Shown here: piece after piece, positions 54,125-63,744 of the stretch
Position numbering within the stretch: position 1 is the stretch's first letter
Layout of the letters: every line of letters begins with the position of its first letter
Source of the DNA: an uncultured Oscillospiraceae bacterium
GTDB lineage: Bacteria > Bacillota > Clostridia > Oscillospirales > Acutalibacteraceae
Direction: 5' to 3'
Length of the DNA stretch: 64,000 nt
Assembly (NCBI GenBank): GCA_948471205.1
Contig: CAOKRT010000004.1
Location: 96,276 to 160,275, forward strand
Notes under the pieces: generated by a model
What the model was told of the DNA's origin: nothing
The model's input: the letters and a program-made list of their open reading frames with translations, nothing else
Database searches by the model: none
Translations under genes and position numbers: made by a program

Positions 54125-56314
54125 ATGAACATCAAAGGTCTTGTCACAAATGTATATAAGGACATAACATCGCACTGGAAGCATCCTGCACAGGGTAATT
54201 TTGTATCGTATAAGGAACTTATTCATCTTGCTTTGGGCGGAATGGGCAATCAGCTTACCATGCTGCTTGTGTGGCAGATGGGTCTCAGTGCAGGAAATAC
54301 ACTGCTTGGTTCTACAATCGGCATCCGCCCTATGCATCTGCAGTACATGCTTACAATTCAAACCATACTGAATGTGCTGTTTTTCTTTGTACGTGCGCAT
54401 ATGGTTGATAACACGCGTACAAAGTGGGGGCGTTTCAGACCTTATATTGCTTTTGCAGGCATACCTTTGGCAGTGCTTTCAGTTGTGTTTGTTTTTCTTC
54501 CGTTTCAAACAATGTCATACAATGAAAAGCTGATAGCCGTGTTTGCTTTTGCTATTTCGATAAGCATGGGGCAGCCGCTTTTTACAGATACGTATTCGGA
54601 ATTGCAGACGGTAATTACACCGAATAGTGAAGAACGTGCCAAAGTATTGTCTATCAACTCGATAATACACAGCTTTGCACCTACGCTTACAGGTCTGTTT
54701 ATTCCCATTTTATCCAATCTGACCGGCGGTTACACCAATATTAATACATACCGTTTTGTGCTTGCTCCGATTTCTCTGCTTGGTTTAGGATTTAATTTCT
54801 TTACGGCTTTTGGGTGCAGGGAAAGAGTGGTAACCTCTTCATCCTATGTTCAGAAAGTAGGAATTATTGAGGGCACGATTATGATTCTTAAAAACAAGCA
54901 TTGGTGGATAAGGCAGATTGCTTCTCTTATAGGATTTCTGGAGGGTGCAACGGGAATATTCTTCAGTTGGATTTATATTTACAGCGTTCAGGATATGACC
55001 GCATACGGTCTGCTTAATACGGTTATGGGCACTGCCAGCGGTATAGCCATGGCAATAACACCGTTCCTGCTTAAAAAGCTTGGAAATAAAAGACTGCTTA
55101 TTTACCATAATCTGCTGAATGTTGTATTTTGCTTTATTCTGATGTTCACCTTTAAAGTGCCTTCCATAATGTTTATCATTATGTATATGAATAACCTTGT
55201 AAACGCATTGGGGCTTGTTTATAACCAGGTAATGCATTCGGAAGTTAAGGATTATCAGCAGTATATATGCGGATACAGAATGGATTTTGTATTCGGTCTT
55301 GCAGGGATGGTTACAATGCCGATTTCTCTTCTTAGCGGCTATGTGATTCCCTATGTTTATGAATGCTTCGGTCTTACAACAAATTATGATATTCTTTATG
55401 ATCCCAATGTAAGAAATTCACTGTTTCTTGTTTTATGTATTCTTTCGATAGTCGGTGCGGTACTTAATCTTATTCCGTTTTGTTTTTACAGTATGTCAAA
55501 GGAAAAACATCAGAATATCGTGCGTGTATTAAGATACAGAGCTTTGTTTGATGATTTTGAAACAGGCAGTTTTAATGCTGATATCGTTAAAAACGGATAT
55601 GAAGCAGTCAGCAGGGCATTAGAGCTTAATAACAGTCCGGTCCCGGATTTAAATCTGCTTAAAGCAAGAATAAAGGAATTGCCGAAAGGCAGTCTGGAAC
55701 GGCAGGAAGCAGTTAAGGTCTATAAAGCGGCAAAGGTTTTTGCGGCAGATAAAGCAGAGGTTGGCATTTTTATGGAGGAGTATAATAAATTCGATACCCC
55801 TCTGTGGCAGCATAAGGTTGAAAAGGCACGTGAATTTATAAAAGACAGCGCCAATGAAATGGCTTTTGCAGACAGCAGCTTGATTGCACTTGCAAGGCAG
55901 CTTCCGAAAAAAACAAAGGAGCAGCGTATTATAAGAAAATATGATATAGAGCAGGCAAAGGCAGTTGTAAAAGCAGGAAAGCTGATCAGAAATAAGTATC
56001 CTAACGGATTGGTGAAACCTGATGAAAGCAAAATTCAAAATGCATATGCAATGCCGGACAGAACAGCAGCGGAAAACAGACTGAGAAAAAAAGCTGTTAA
56101 AGAGGCGGAAAAGGAAATGGATATTTATTACAAAACCACGGCGCCGTATAAAGCTGCTGAAAAGCTGGTTCACAGCTATGAAAACAGATTTGAAGTTATG
56201 AAATGGGCAGAAGCGCACTATGATGAAGCGTGTGAAATTATCAGGGAATTAGAGGAAGAGGAAATTCGCAAAACTGCCGAAAAGAAGCGTTTTTCAGTAA
56301 GGAGGAATAAGTAA
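54125..56314 (+). CDS. MFS/GPH-type transporter with a long helical cytoplasmic tail
   Basis: 729 residues. Residues 1-457 look like a 12-helix major-facilitator carrier of the glycoside-pentoside-hexuronide type: HLALGGMGNQL, NTRTKWGRFRPYI in the first cytoplasmic loop, and further helix pairs. The remaining 270 residues are charged and helical with no recognised domain (ARALELNN through EEEEIRKTAEKKR). ATG 54125 has GGGAGA nine bases upstream; ATG 54116 is only one base from it. Likely a sugar or glycoside carrier (inference). A lipoprotein gene overlaps its stop. Confidence 0.85.
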   Translation: MNIKGLVTNVYKDITSHWKHPAQGNFVSYKELIHLALGGMGNQLTMLLVWQMGLSAGNTLLGSTIGIRPMHLQYMLTIQTILNVLFFFVRAHMVDNTRTKWGRFRPYIAFAGIPLAVLSVVFVFLPFQTMSYNEKLIAVFAFAISISMGQPLFTDTYSELQTVITPNSEERAKVLSINSIIHSFAPTLTGLFIPILSNLTGGYTNINTYRFVLAPISLLGLGFNFFTAFGCRERVVTSSSYVQKVGIIEGTIMILKNKHWWIRQIASLIGFLEGATGIFFSWIYIYSVQDMTAYGLLNTVMGTASGIAMAITPFLLKKLGNKRLLIYHNLLNVVFCFILMFTFKVPSIMFIIMYMNNLVNALGLVYNQVMHSEVKDYQQYICGYRMDFVFGLAGMVTMPISLLSGYVIPYVYECFGLTTNYDILYDPNVRNSLFLVLCILSIVGAVLNLIPFCFYSMSKEKHQNIVRVLRYRALFDDFETGSFNADIVKNGYEAVSRALELNNSPVPDLNLLKARIKELPKGSLERQEAVKVYKAAKVFAADKAEVGIFMEEYNKFDTPLWQHKVEKAREFIKDSANEMAFADSSLIALARQLPKKTKEQRIIRKYDIEQAKAVVKAGKLIRNKYPNGLVKPDESKIQNAYAMPDRTAAENRLRKKAVKEAEKEMDIYYKTTAPYKAAEKLVHSYENRFEVMKWAEAHYDEACEIIRELEEEEIRKTAEKKRFSVRRNK

Positions 56315-57159
56315 TGACAAATAAAACAGTAAAAAAATTTTTATGTCTTATACTTGCATTTCTGCTTGCGATTTTGGCAACCGGCTGTTCGTTTAATTCC
56401 TATTCCGCTGAAGAATTGAAAGCTTCTTACAAAACATTTTTCGAAAATTCTTTTAATGAAGAGCTTTATTACTGGAAAGAAACAGTAAATGCGTCTGATT
56501 ACAGTTCATGGCGCACATGTAACGTGTATGCGCAAATAGATAAAAAATATGAACTTATACGTGATGAAAACGGCGAACTCGCAAATATGAAAATCAGTTT
56601 GACTGAAGAATACAATAAAAAGAATACCTATAAAGCCATGTGCGGCAAATCATTCTCTTCAAACACAGGTGAAACGAAAAGCTATCTTTTTGAAAATGAT
56701 TTCGACAAACAGGGAAAAGAAATTAATTACAGAAAAACGGAAATAACGCCGCAGGAATACGTTGCTTCCGATGATTTTATCAGCAGATTTTCCCTTGAAA
56801 CGATGCTGCGGGAACTTGAATATCTTACCGTTGATGATATGGTATTTAATATTGACAATGCTTTGCTTCAGCACAGGGGAAAAACCATTAAATTTTCTTT
56901 CGCTGTAACGGATGATTATATAGAAAGATTTAAAACCGAATTCGGAAAAAGCTCTATGTTTGAAGGTTCAAAATATGCCACAATGGAATTTGCTTATGAC
57001 CGTTTTGCCTCTATTGTTGTTTATGCAGAAGAAAAGCTGGGAAGCGGTATCTCTGCCGATAAGGAAATTTATAAATTAGAGGTTGTATATTACGGACCGA
57101 TTGTGAATCTTCCGTCATACGACAGTGCCCCCTGGGCAGATGCCGAATTAATAAAATAA
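56314..57159 (+). CDS. Lipoprotein of unknown function
   Basis: 281 residues. A clear lipoprotein signal (KKFLCLILAFLLAILATGC) puts the modified cysteine at about residue 25. The mature part is soluble and mixed alpha/beta with no family I recognise. It starts by TAATG overlap with the transporter stop, with GGAGG just upstream, so it is coupled to it and may be its outside partner, for example a substrate-capture or anchoring component (inference). Confidence 0.75.
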   Translation: MTNKTVKKFLCLILAFLLAILATGCSFNSYSAEELKASYKTFFENSFNEELYYWKETVNASDYSSWRTCNVYAQIDKKYELIRDENGELANMKISLTEEYNKKNTYKAMCGKSFSSNTGETKSYLFENDFDKQGKEINYRKTEITPQEYVASDDFISRFSLETMLRELEYLTVDDMVFNIDNALLQHRGKTIKFSFAVTDDYIERFKTEFGKSSMFEGSKYATMEFAYDRFASIVVYAEEKLGSGISADKEIYKLEVVYYGPIVNLPSYDSAPWADAELIK

Positions 57160-57161
57160 TT

Positions 57162-57204
57162 AAAAAATAAAACCGCTGATATATCAGCGGTTTTATTTTT
57201 TATT
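57162..57204. terminator. Bidirectional terminator between convergent genes
   Basis: An 18-base palindrome (CCGCTGATA/TATCAGCGG) flanked by A-runs on the left and T-runs on the right, serving the lipoprotein gene (+) and the hexosaminidase gene (-). Confidence 0.92.
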
Positions 57205-58693
57205 TTTTGGTTTTTGCAAGCTTTTCTATTTTCTTATCGTCAAAAATATTGTGCAGTCCTTCCCATGCAAGCTGACGGCGTTCAAACAATAAAATGCTTA
57301 GTTTTGCTCTCAGTGCATTTGGATTGGCTTTATTCGGCTTTGCATATCCGATATGATTTTTGTCAAGAAAGCTGTAATAATAATCAAGTTTTTCCGAAAA
57401 GCTTTCCCATGAACATGCACCGTACCAACCTGTTTCCGAAAGACAGCCTGTACGCGGATAACTCATTAAATCGGCTTTTTTCATGTTCGGAACATATTCT
57501 GTCCACAATGTTGCCTCAACGCCAAGTGCATTGCCGCTGAAAACTTTGTGATTTGCAGTATCTTTTAAACAGGTGTATCCGTATGGTAAATCAATGTAAT
57601 ATGCCTGCGGCGATGTATCTATAAAAGGTCTGTCGCCTGTATGCATTTCACCGCATTTTGTAAAACCTAAATCCGTATCAAGCAGTGTGTCGTTTTCAAG
57701 CTCCCAGCTCCACATAAATGTCTGTTTTCCGTGTGCTTTGCAGTAATTCTTTATGGTGTTCATAAACCAAAACTGAAGCGCATCACTTGTTTTTAAACCA
57801 AGGCCGTCACGTTTTGCGGTGCAGGCAGGGCAAAGATCCCATCTGTGTTTCGGAACTTCATCGCCGCCGATATGTATGTATTCATCAGGAAACATTTCAA
57901 AAAATTCATCAAGCACATCATAAACAAACTGCATTGTTTTTTCATTGCCCACGCACAGCACGTCATGCTTAACGCCCCAATGGTCTGCCACGGGCAGATT
58001 TCTCGGAAAACAGGTCAGTTCATTATATGCGGCTATGGCAGCTCTTGAATGACCGGGAATATCAAACTCGGGCATCACCTTTATGCCAAAAGCGTGTGCA
58101 TAATCCACAATTTCTTTTATATCCTGTTTCGTATAAAAACCGCTGTGCGGTTTGTGATTAAAGTTTGTTTTTTTTCTGGAAGAACCGATTTTGGTAAGAA
58201 GAGGATATTTTTCAATTTCTATTCTCCATCCCTGATCTTCGGTTAAATGGAAATGCAGTACATTCAATTTATGAAGAACCATTCTGCGGATAATGCTTTT
58301 TACATCATCAACACTGAAAAAATATCTTCCGGCATCAAGCATAAAGCCCCTGAATTTGTATGCGGGATAATCTTTTATTCTGATATGAGGGATTTTTCCG
58401 CCGCACTGAAAAAGAATTTGTTTCAGTGTTTGCAGTGCATATAATTCACCTGAAGGGGAAGCGGAATAAATAACAATTTCTTCACCGGTTTCAATTATAT
58501 ATTCTTCGTCGGACAATTCAGAATTGTTTTTAAATATAATATTTTCTTTTTCTGCCTGTTTCATATTTGCAAAAGATAAAAAATCATTGTTTGCTTCGGT
58601 GCTTAAATTGTTGCCCGCAAGTTTCAGACTGCTGAAATCAAAAATATTTTTACTGCGTTCTTCAATGCTTTGCGGCTGCGGAATTATTTTCAT
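57200..58693 (-). CDS. GH20 beta-N-acetylhexosaminidase
   Basis: 497 residues. An N-terminal alpha/beta domain (GH20b) precedes the TIM barrel: YKFRGFMLDAGRYFF, FHLTEDQGWRIEI, PEFDIPGHSRAA, and the catalytic Asp-Glu in YIHIGGDEVPK. It lacks a signal peptide, so it is probably cytosolic and cleaves GlcNAc or GalNAc from imported oligosaccharides. The transporter gene lies on the opposite strand next door. AGGAGTAG precedes the start. Confidence 0.94.
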   Translation of the reverse strand: MKIIPQPQSIEERSKNIFDFSSLKLAGNNLSTEANNDFLSFANMKQAEKENIIFKNNSELSDEEYIIETGEEIVIYSASPSGELYALQTLKQILFQCGGKIPHIRIKDYPAYKFRGFMLDAGRYFFSVDDVKSIIRRMVLHKLNVLHFHLTEDQGWRIEIEKYPLLTKIGSSRKKTNFNHKPHSGFYTKQDIKEIVDYAHAFGIKVMPEFDIPGHSRAAIAAYNELTCFPRNLPVADHWGVKHDVLCVGNEKTMQFVYDVLDEFFEMFPDEYIHIGGDEVPKHRWDLCPACTAKRDGLGLKTSDALQFWFMNTIKNYCKAHGKQTFMWSWELENDTLLDTDLGFTKCGEMHTGDRPFIDTSPQAYYIDLPYGYTCLKDTANHKVFSGNALGVEATLWTEYVPNMKKADLMSYPRTGCLSETGWYGACSWESFSEKLDYYYSFLDKNHIGYAKPNKANPNALRAKLSILLFERRQLAWEGLHNIFDDKKIEKLAKTKK

Positions 58694-58737
58694 AAATTTC
58701 TACTCCTAAGTATTTATATAAAAAAATGAAAATACAA

Positions 58738-58774
58738 ATCAATAAAAAACAGACCGCTGATGAAATCAGCGGTC
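58738..58774 (-). terminator. Rho-independent terminator of rpmB
   Basis: Ten-base stem (GACCGCTGAT with ATCAGCGGTC), three-base loop and, on the minus strand, a T-run. It shares its stem core with the terminator at 57162. Confidence 0.9.
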
Positions 58775-58787
58775 ATTTTTGCGGTAA

Positions 58788-58973
58788 TTATGCTCTTTCA
58801 ACTTTACCTGAGCGAAGGCATCTTGTGCAAACATTTACTCTTTTAGGAGAGCCGTTAACAATAGCCTTAACCTTTTTTACGTTTGGTTTCCAAGTTCTGT
58901 TTGATCTTCTGTGTGAATGAGATACTTTGATACCGAATGTCATTTCTTTGCCGCAGTATTCACATTTTGCCAT
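58788..58973 (-). CDS. rpmB: 50S ribosomal protein L28
   Basis: 61 residues, full-length bL28 with zinc-type cysteines (CEYCGKEMTFG and CTRCLRSGKV) and the signature SHSHRRSNRTWKPNV. ATG at 58973 is preceded by an excellent TAAGGAGGTG; longer in-frame starts upstream were rejected. In Bacillus rpmB follows spoVM, but here it stands 18 kb away next to recA. Confidence 0.96.
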   Translation of the reverse strand: MAKCEYCGKEMTFGIKVSHSHRRSNRTWKPNVKKVKAIVNGSPKRVNVCTRCLRSGKVERA

Positions 58974-59095
58974 TAGCGAACACCTCCTTATAAATTTACA
59001 ACGCAATGATATTACCATAAATATCAACAAAATGCAAGCATTTTTTAACAATATTTTTTTTAAGGGAAAATTTGTTCTCTTTTTTGCAGATTTAG

Positions 59096-59124
59096 TTGAT
59101 TTTATTTGCTTAATTTATTATAAT
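59096..59124 (+). promoter_or_regulatory. Predicted sigma-A promoter of recA
   Basis: TTGATT and TATAAT with a 17-base spacer, 28 bases before the recA ATG. I found no LexA-type GAAC/GTTC palindrome around it. Confidence 0.75.
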
Positions 59125-59152
59125 ATTATAGTAATTTAAGGAGGACTTTTTT

Positions 59153-60298
59153 ATGGCAGCAGATGATAAAAAGGCGGCGCTTGACTCCGCCATTAAGCAA
59201 ATTGAAAAACTTTACGGAAAAAACGCAGTTATGCGTCTTGGTGAAAACAGCCATTTGAATATAGAAGCAATATCAACAGGTTCTCTTACACTTGATATTG
59301 CAACAGGAATCAACGGCTTGCCCAAGGGAAGAATTATTGAAATTTACGGTCCTGAATCCTCAGGTAAAACCACACTTGCACTGCACTGTATTGCAGAAGC
59401 ACAGAAAAAAGGCGGAGAGGCTGCTTTTATTGATGCCGAACATGCACTTGATCCGGTATATGCCCAAAATCTGGGTGTTGATATTGATTCTCTGCTTGTT
59501 GCGCAGCCGGATTACGGTGAACAGGCACTGGAAATCACAGAACAGCTTGTGCGTTCTAACGCTGTGGATATTATTGTTGTTGACTCGGTTGCTGCTCTTG
59601 TTCCGAGAACAGAGATTGACGGTGATATGGGTGATTCCCATGTGGGTCTTCATGCAAGGCTTATGAGCCAGGCACTGCGTAAGCTTACAGGTGCAATCAA
59701 TAAAAGCAATTGCCTGATTATTTTTATCAACCAGCTTCGTGAAAAGGTTGGTGTAATGTATGGCAGTCCGGAGGTTACAACCGGTGGCCGTGCGCTTAAA
59801 TTCTATTCATCCATGCGTATTGATGTAAGAAGAGTGGAAGGTATCAAGGGTTCTTCCGCTGCTGATATTATCGGTAACAGAACAAAAGCAAAAATTGTAA
59901 AAAATAAACTTGCACCTCCGTTTAAGCAGGCTGAATTTGATATTATGTACGGATCGGGTATCAGCAAAGAGGGCGAAGTTGTTGATATGGCTGTTGAATA
60001 CGGCATTATAAAGAAAAGCGGCTCCTGGTTTTCTTACGGAGAAGAAAGGCTTGGTCAGGGCAGAGATAAGGTTAAGGACATGATTAAAAATGACCCTGCA
60101 TTTCTTTCTTCACTTGAAAATCAGATAAAAGAAAAGCTTGCCGAAATTCAGGCTTCTTCAAATCACAAGTATCAGGCAAAAGCTGTGCCGAAGGCATCGC
60201 TTGATGATGAAAAAGCAGAAGAAAAAACAGCGGTGAAGCAAACAAGAGCGGCTGCCAGAGCAAAGCTTGATATAGCAGTTGAAGACGACGAAGATTAA
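59153..60298 (+). CDS. recA: Recombinase A
   Basis: 381 residues. Walker [13 protein letters not shown], the catalytic [15 protein letters not shown] region, L1 and L2 DNA-binding loops (the latter [10 protein letters not shown]), and an acidic C-terminus (EDDED). Drives strand exchange; partner of AddAB in this window. AAGGAGG precedes the ATG. The stop overlaps the recX start. Confidence 0.98.
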   Translation: MAADDKKAALDSAIKQIEKLYGKNAVMRLGENSHLNIEAISTGSLTLDIATGINGLPKGRIIEIYGPESSGKTTLALHCIAEAQKKGGEAAFIDAEHALDPVYAQNLGVDIDSLLVAQPDYGEQALEITEQLVRSNAVDIIVVDSVAALVPRTEIDGDMGDSHVGLHARLMSQALRKLTGAINKSNCLIIFINQLREKVGVMYGSPEVTTGGRALKFYSSMRIDVRRVEGIKGSSAADIIGNRTKAKIVKNKLAPPFKQAEFDIMYGSGISKEGEVVDMAVEYGIIKKSGSWFSYGEERLGQGRDKVKDMIKNDPAFLSSLENQIKEKLAEIQASSNHKYQAKAVPKASLDDEKAEEKTAVKQTRAAARAKLDIAVEDDED

Positions 60299-60909
60299 TG
60301 ATTATGAAAGCACAAAAGGGCAGGGGGAGTAAAATCCACCTGCTTCTTGATGATGAATATAAAATAACAACGGATATTGATTTCTGGAATGAAAATTTTG
60401 TTAAGGACGGAACAGATTTAACCGAAGAAGAATGGGAAGCGCTTGTTGTTAAAATCAATTACAGAAAAGCTTTTAATAAATGTGCCGATTTGCTTTCAAG
60501 GCGGGACCATTCGGTTAAAGAACTGAAAGACAAACTGCTTCGCACCGTTGATGCTGCTTCTGCTGAAAAAGCGATTGAAAGATTTAAAGAATTAGGCTAT
60601 TTGGATGATGCAAAATTTGCAGAAAATTTTGCAAATCATTTATATGAAAATAAAAAATATTCTGATAATCATGTCAGGCAGGAACTTTTTAAACGCGGAA
60701 TAAGCAGAGACATAGTTGCACAGATAATTGAAAATGCAACTGTTGATCCGGTTGAAACAATTATAGCTATTACGGAAAAAAAGTATTACAGTAAACTGCA
60801 TGCACCAAACGGCAGGGAAAAAGTGATTGCTGCTCTTATGAGAAAGGGATTTTCCTACGGAGATATTAAAGAAGCATTATACAGAATAGAGAATAAGGAT
60901 TATGTTTAA
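60298..60909 (+). CDS. recX: Regulatory protein RecX
   Basis: 203 residues. Three-helix repeats typical of RecX: CADLLSRRDHSVKELKDKLL, RFKELGYLDDAKFAENFANH, and HVRQELFKRGISRDIVAQII. It modulates RecA filaments. Overlaps recA by 1 base and rimO by 8. Confidence 0.9.
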   Translation: MIMKAQKGRGSKIHLLLDDEYKITTDIDFWNENFVKDGTDLTEEEWEALVVKINYRKAFNKCADLLSRRDHSVKELKDKLLRTVDAASAEKAIERFKELGYLDDAKFAENFANHLYENKKYSDNHVRQELFKRGISRDIVAQIIENATVDPVETIIAITEKKYYSKLHAPNGREKVIAALMRKGFSYGDIKEALYRIENKDYV

Positions 60910-62218
60910 GGTTGGAATGATTTCACTTGGATGCCCCAAAAATCAGGTTGACGGTGAAATAATGCTTGAAAAACTGAATAAAAGCGGTTTTCAGATTGTT
61001 TCCGAAACAGAACAGTCTGACTTAATGATAATAAATACCTGCGGTTTTATTGAATCTGCAAAAGCAGAAGCAATTGAAACCATTCTGGAAACGGCAGAAT
61101 ACAAAAAAGCCGGTATGATAAAGGCAATTGTTGTAACCGGTTGTCTGGCAGAACGGTATCAGGATGAAATTCTGAAAGAAATTCCCGAAGTGGATGCCGT
61201 TATAGGCATCGGTGCCGATTCGGATATTGTTAAAGTGTGTCAAAAAGCCCTGGTGGGGATAAAAACTTCCTATTATCCGGATAAATGCTATCTTCCCCTG
61301 AACGATAAACGGCTTGTTTCAACGCCGTCGCATTGGGCTTATTTAAAGCTTTCGGACGGATGTGACAATAGGTGTTCTTACTGTGCAATTCCGCTTATCA
61401 GAGGCGGCTACAGAGAGCGTGAAGAGGAAAGTATCATAGCGGAAGCCAAAACGCTTGCAGTAAACGGTGTTAAAGAGCTGATACTGATTGCGCAGGACAC
61501 AACAAAATACGGGCTGGCGGTTTACGGTGAATACAGGCTTGCACATCTTTTGAAACAGCTTTGCAGAATTGACGGAATTGAATGGATAAGACTTTTTTAC
61601 TGTTATCCCGACAGGGTTACGGATGAATTGATTGAAGTGATTGCAAAGGAAGAAAAAATCTGTTCATACATAGATATTCCGCTTCAGCACTGCAGCGGTG
61701 ACATTCTTAAATCTATGAACAGATTCGGAGATTACCATTCACTAAAAAATCTTATTGAAAAAATGAGAAATAAAATTCCGAATTTGTCTTTAAGAACCAC
61801 TTTTATGGTTGGATTTCCCGGTGAAACAGAAGAACAGTTTGAAGAACTTTGCAGATTTGTTAAGGATATTAAATTTGACAAAATGGGATGTTTTGCATAT
61901 TCTGCAGAGGAGGATACACCTGCCTGTGACTTTGAAAATCAGATAGATGAAGAGATCAAGCAGAAAAGGGCGGATGTACTGATGGATATACAGTATTCCA
62001 TAACAGAAGACGCAAATAAAAACAGAGTGGGAACTGTTTATAAAACCATTGTGGATGAAAAGGACGGAGATAAATATATCGGCAGAAGCTATCTTGATTC
62101 GCCCGAAATAGACAGTGGAATTATTTTTACTGCAAAAGTTCCTCTTGAAATCGGAACTTTTGCTGATGTTAAGATAACCGATTATGACGGGTATGATTTA
62201 ATAGGAGAGTGTTTATAA
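60902..62218 (+). CDS. rimO: Ribosomal protein S12 methylthiotransferase RimO
   Basis: 438 residues. MISLGCPKNQVDGEIMLEKL (the RimO-type SLGCPKN), NTCGFIESAKAEAIE, VTGCLAERY, the radical SAM motif CDNRCSYCAIP, and a C-terminal TRAM domain. It modifies Asp of ribosomal protein S12. Distinguished from MiaB/MtaB by these motifs. Overlaps recX and pgsA (TAATG). Confidence 0.95.
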   Translation: MFKVGMISLGCPKNQVDGEIMLEKLNKSGFQIVSETEQSDLMIINTCGFIESAKAEAIETILETAEYKKAGMIKAIVVTGCLAERYQDEILKEIPEVDAVIGIGADSDIVKVCQKALVGIKTSYYPDKCYLPLNDKRLVSTPSHWAYLKLSDGCDNRCSYCAIPLIRGGYREREEESIIAEAKTLAVNGVKELILIAQDTTKYGLAVYGEYRLAHLLKQLCRIDGIEWIRLFYCYPDRVTDELIEVIAKEEKICSYIDIPLQHCSGDILKSMNRFGDYHSLKNLIEKMRNKIPNLSLRTTFMVGFPGETEEQFEELCRFVKDIKFDKMGCFAYSAEEDTPACDFENQIDEEIKQKRADVLMDIQYSITEDANKNRVGTVYKTIVDEKDGDKYIGRSYLDSPEIDSGIIFTAKVPLEIGTFADVKITDYDGYDLIGECL

Positions 62219-62781
62219 TGAATTTACCTAATAAAATAACAATATTCAGGATGATTACAGTGCCTGTGCTTTTGGCAGCAGTGTTAATTGACTTTCCGTT
62301 TCACTGGACGGCTTCACTTGTTATATACTTTTTGGGTTGTATGAGTGATACCGTTGACGGAAACATTGCCAGAAAAAGACAAATTGTAACGGATTTCGGA
62401 AAACTGATGGACCCGCTTGCCGACAAAGCGCTTGTAATGACTGCTTTTCTTGTTATGGTTAAGCTTGGCTATTGCGATATTGTGTGTTTTTCGTTTATGC
62501 TTGCACGGGAATTTCTTGTTAGTGGTGTTCGCATGATTGCCGCAACAAAAGGTGCGGTGATTGCAGCAAATAAATTCGGCAAGGCCAAAACATTTCTTCA
62601 GATGGCGTCAACAGGCATTGTGTTTCTTGTGCTTGCTTTTGTTGAACTTACAGGGCTTTCTATTAACGAGAAAGCATTTACAATTGCCGCTATGGTTATG
62701 TTCTGGATTGCGTGCACGGTTTCAGTTTTATCGGGAATCAAGTATGCCAAGGACGGCTGGTTTATGATTGAAACAAAATAA
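62218..62781 (+). CDS. pgsA: CDP-diacylglycerol-glycerol-3-phosphate 3-phosphatidyltransferase
   Basis: 187-residue membrane enzyme for phosphatidylglycerol-phosphate synthesis. The CDP-alcohol phosphotransferase signature DTVDGNIARKRQIVTDFGK then LMDPLADKA is intact. It starts with ATG 62218 overlapping the rimO stop, with AGGAGAG upstream. Several hydrophobic helices. Confidence 0.95.
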   Translation: MNLPNKITIFRMITVPVLLAAVLIDFPFHWTASLVIYFLGCMSDTVDGNIARKRQIVTDFGKLMDPLADKALVMTAFLVMVKLGYCDIVCFSFMLAREFLVSGVRMIAATKGAVIAANKFGKAKTFLQMASTGIVFLVLAFVELTGLSINEKAFTIAAMVMFWIACTVSVLSGIKYAKDGWFMIETK

Positions 62782-62794
62782 CATGAAATTTTAG

Positions 62795-62822
62795 TTGCAA
62801 AATGAAGTTTTTTTGCTATAAT
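62795..62822 (+). promoter_or_regulatory. Predicted sigma-A promoter of the cysE-cysS T-box operon
   Basis: TTGCAA and TATAAT with a 16-base spacer, upstream of the T-box leader. Confidence 0.7.
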
Positions 62823-62841
62823 AATATTGTGTTTAATATAT

Positions 62842-63080
62842 TAAAAACGCTGAACAAGAGAAGTAAATGAAAAATCTTTTTGCAGAGAGTGAGCTGTTTG
62901 CTGAAATGCTCATATAAAGAATTCATTGAAATGCACTTGTGAGTTCCGCAAAGGAAATAACAGTATTTTGCGGCGGCAAGCACCGTTATCTGCAAAACTG
63001 TGAAATGCAGTTAAGTATAAGAAAGAGTGGAACCGCAATAGAATTGCCTCTGTCGTAACGACAGGGGCATATTTTTTATT
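62842..63080 (+). promoter_or_regulatory. T-box leader, predicted cysteine-specific
   Basis: The conserved T-box AGAGTGGAACCGC (63024-63036) precedes an intrinsic terminator. Stem I features include AGTA (62862-62865) and GAGAGTGAGC with a pairing GCTC. A TGC in the specifier position (62932-62934) reads Cys. The TGGN element is TGGA (63028-63031), which would pair with a U73 discriminator, as in tRNA-Cys. Uncharged tRNA-Cys would promote antitermination of cysE and cysS. Confidence 0.9.
63045..63080 (+). terminator. T-box regulated terminator
   Basis: Eleven-base stem (TGCCTCTGTCG with CGACAGGGGCA, one G-U), three-base loop and a T-run at 63072-63077. Confidence 0.92.
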
Positions 63081-63102
63081 ATATAGGAATAAGGAGGATT
63101 GC

Positions 63103-63744
63103 ATGTTTAAAGATTTTAAAGAAACGGTTAAAAGCTTTATGGATCATGATCCTGCAGCGCGCAGCGCGCTGGAAATTATTTTGCTTTATCCAGGATTTAA
63201 AGCACTGCGCAGTCACAAAAGGGCAAAATGGTTTTTAAACCATAACATGGCTTTTGCTGCCAGATTAATAAGTCAGCGAAGCGCGCATAAAACCGGAATT
63301 GAAATTCATCCCGGGGCAACAATCGGCAGAAGAGTGTGTATAGACCACGGTCACGGTATTGTTATCGGTGAAACCACTGAAATCGGTGATGATGTTATGA
63401 TATATCAGGGTGTTACGCTGGGCGGTACCGGCAAGGATATCGGAAAAAGGCATCCTACAATTGAAAGCGGCGTTATGATAGGCGCAGGAGCAAAGGTGCT
63501 TGGTCCTATCACAATCGGCAAAAATGCAAAGGTAGCTGCAGGTGCAGTTGTGGTAAGCGATGTTGAGCCGAACAGTACGGTTGTCGGTGTGCCCGGAGAG
63601 GTTGTCAGAATAGACGGCGAACGGGTGGATGATTTGGATCAGATAAATATACCGGATCCTGTGATGACCGCTATAAGAGCAAATGCTGCTGAAATTGCCG
63701 CATTGAAAATGAAAATAAAAGAGCTGGAGGAAAAGAAACAATGA
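63103..63744 (+). CDS. cysE: Serine O-acetyltransferase
   Basis: 213 residues (EpsC/CysE type). Left-handed beta helix with the hexapeptide repeats [18 protein letters not shown] and VTLGGTGKD. Makes O-acetylserine for cysteine synthesis. A C-terminal coiled tail ([16 protein letters not shown]) follows. AAGGAGG precedes the ATG; cysS starts within its stop (ATGA). Regulated by the upstream T-box. Confidence 0.95.
   Translation: MFKDFKETVKSFMDHDPAARSALEIILLYPGFKALRSHKRAKWFLNHNMAFAARLISQRSAHKTGIEIHPGATIGRRVCIDHGHGIVIGETTEIGDDVMIYQGVTLGGTGKDIGKRHPTIESGVMIGAGAKVLGPITIGKNAKVAAGAVVVSDVEPNSTVVGVPGEVVRIDGERVDDLDQINIPDPVMTAIRANAAEIAALKMKIKELEEKKQ

Noticed and set aside
59040-59152. LexA box in front of recA
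   Set aside because: No GAAC/GTTC-type palindrome near the promoter; SOS control may exist but is not visible.
63265-63741. Open frame on the minus strand across cysE
   Set aside because: Antisense shadow of a well-conserved gene, with unusual His/Cys/Tyr-rich composition and no start signal.
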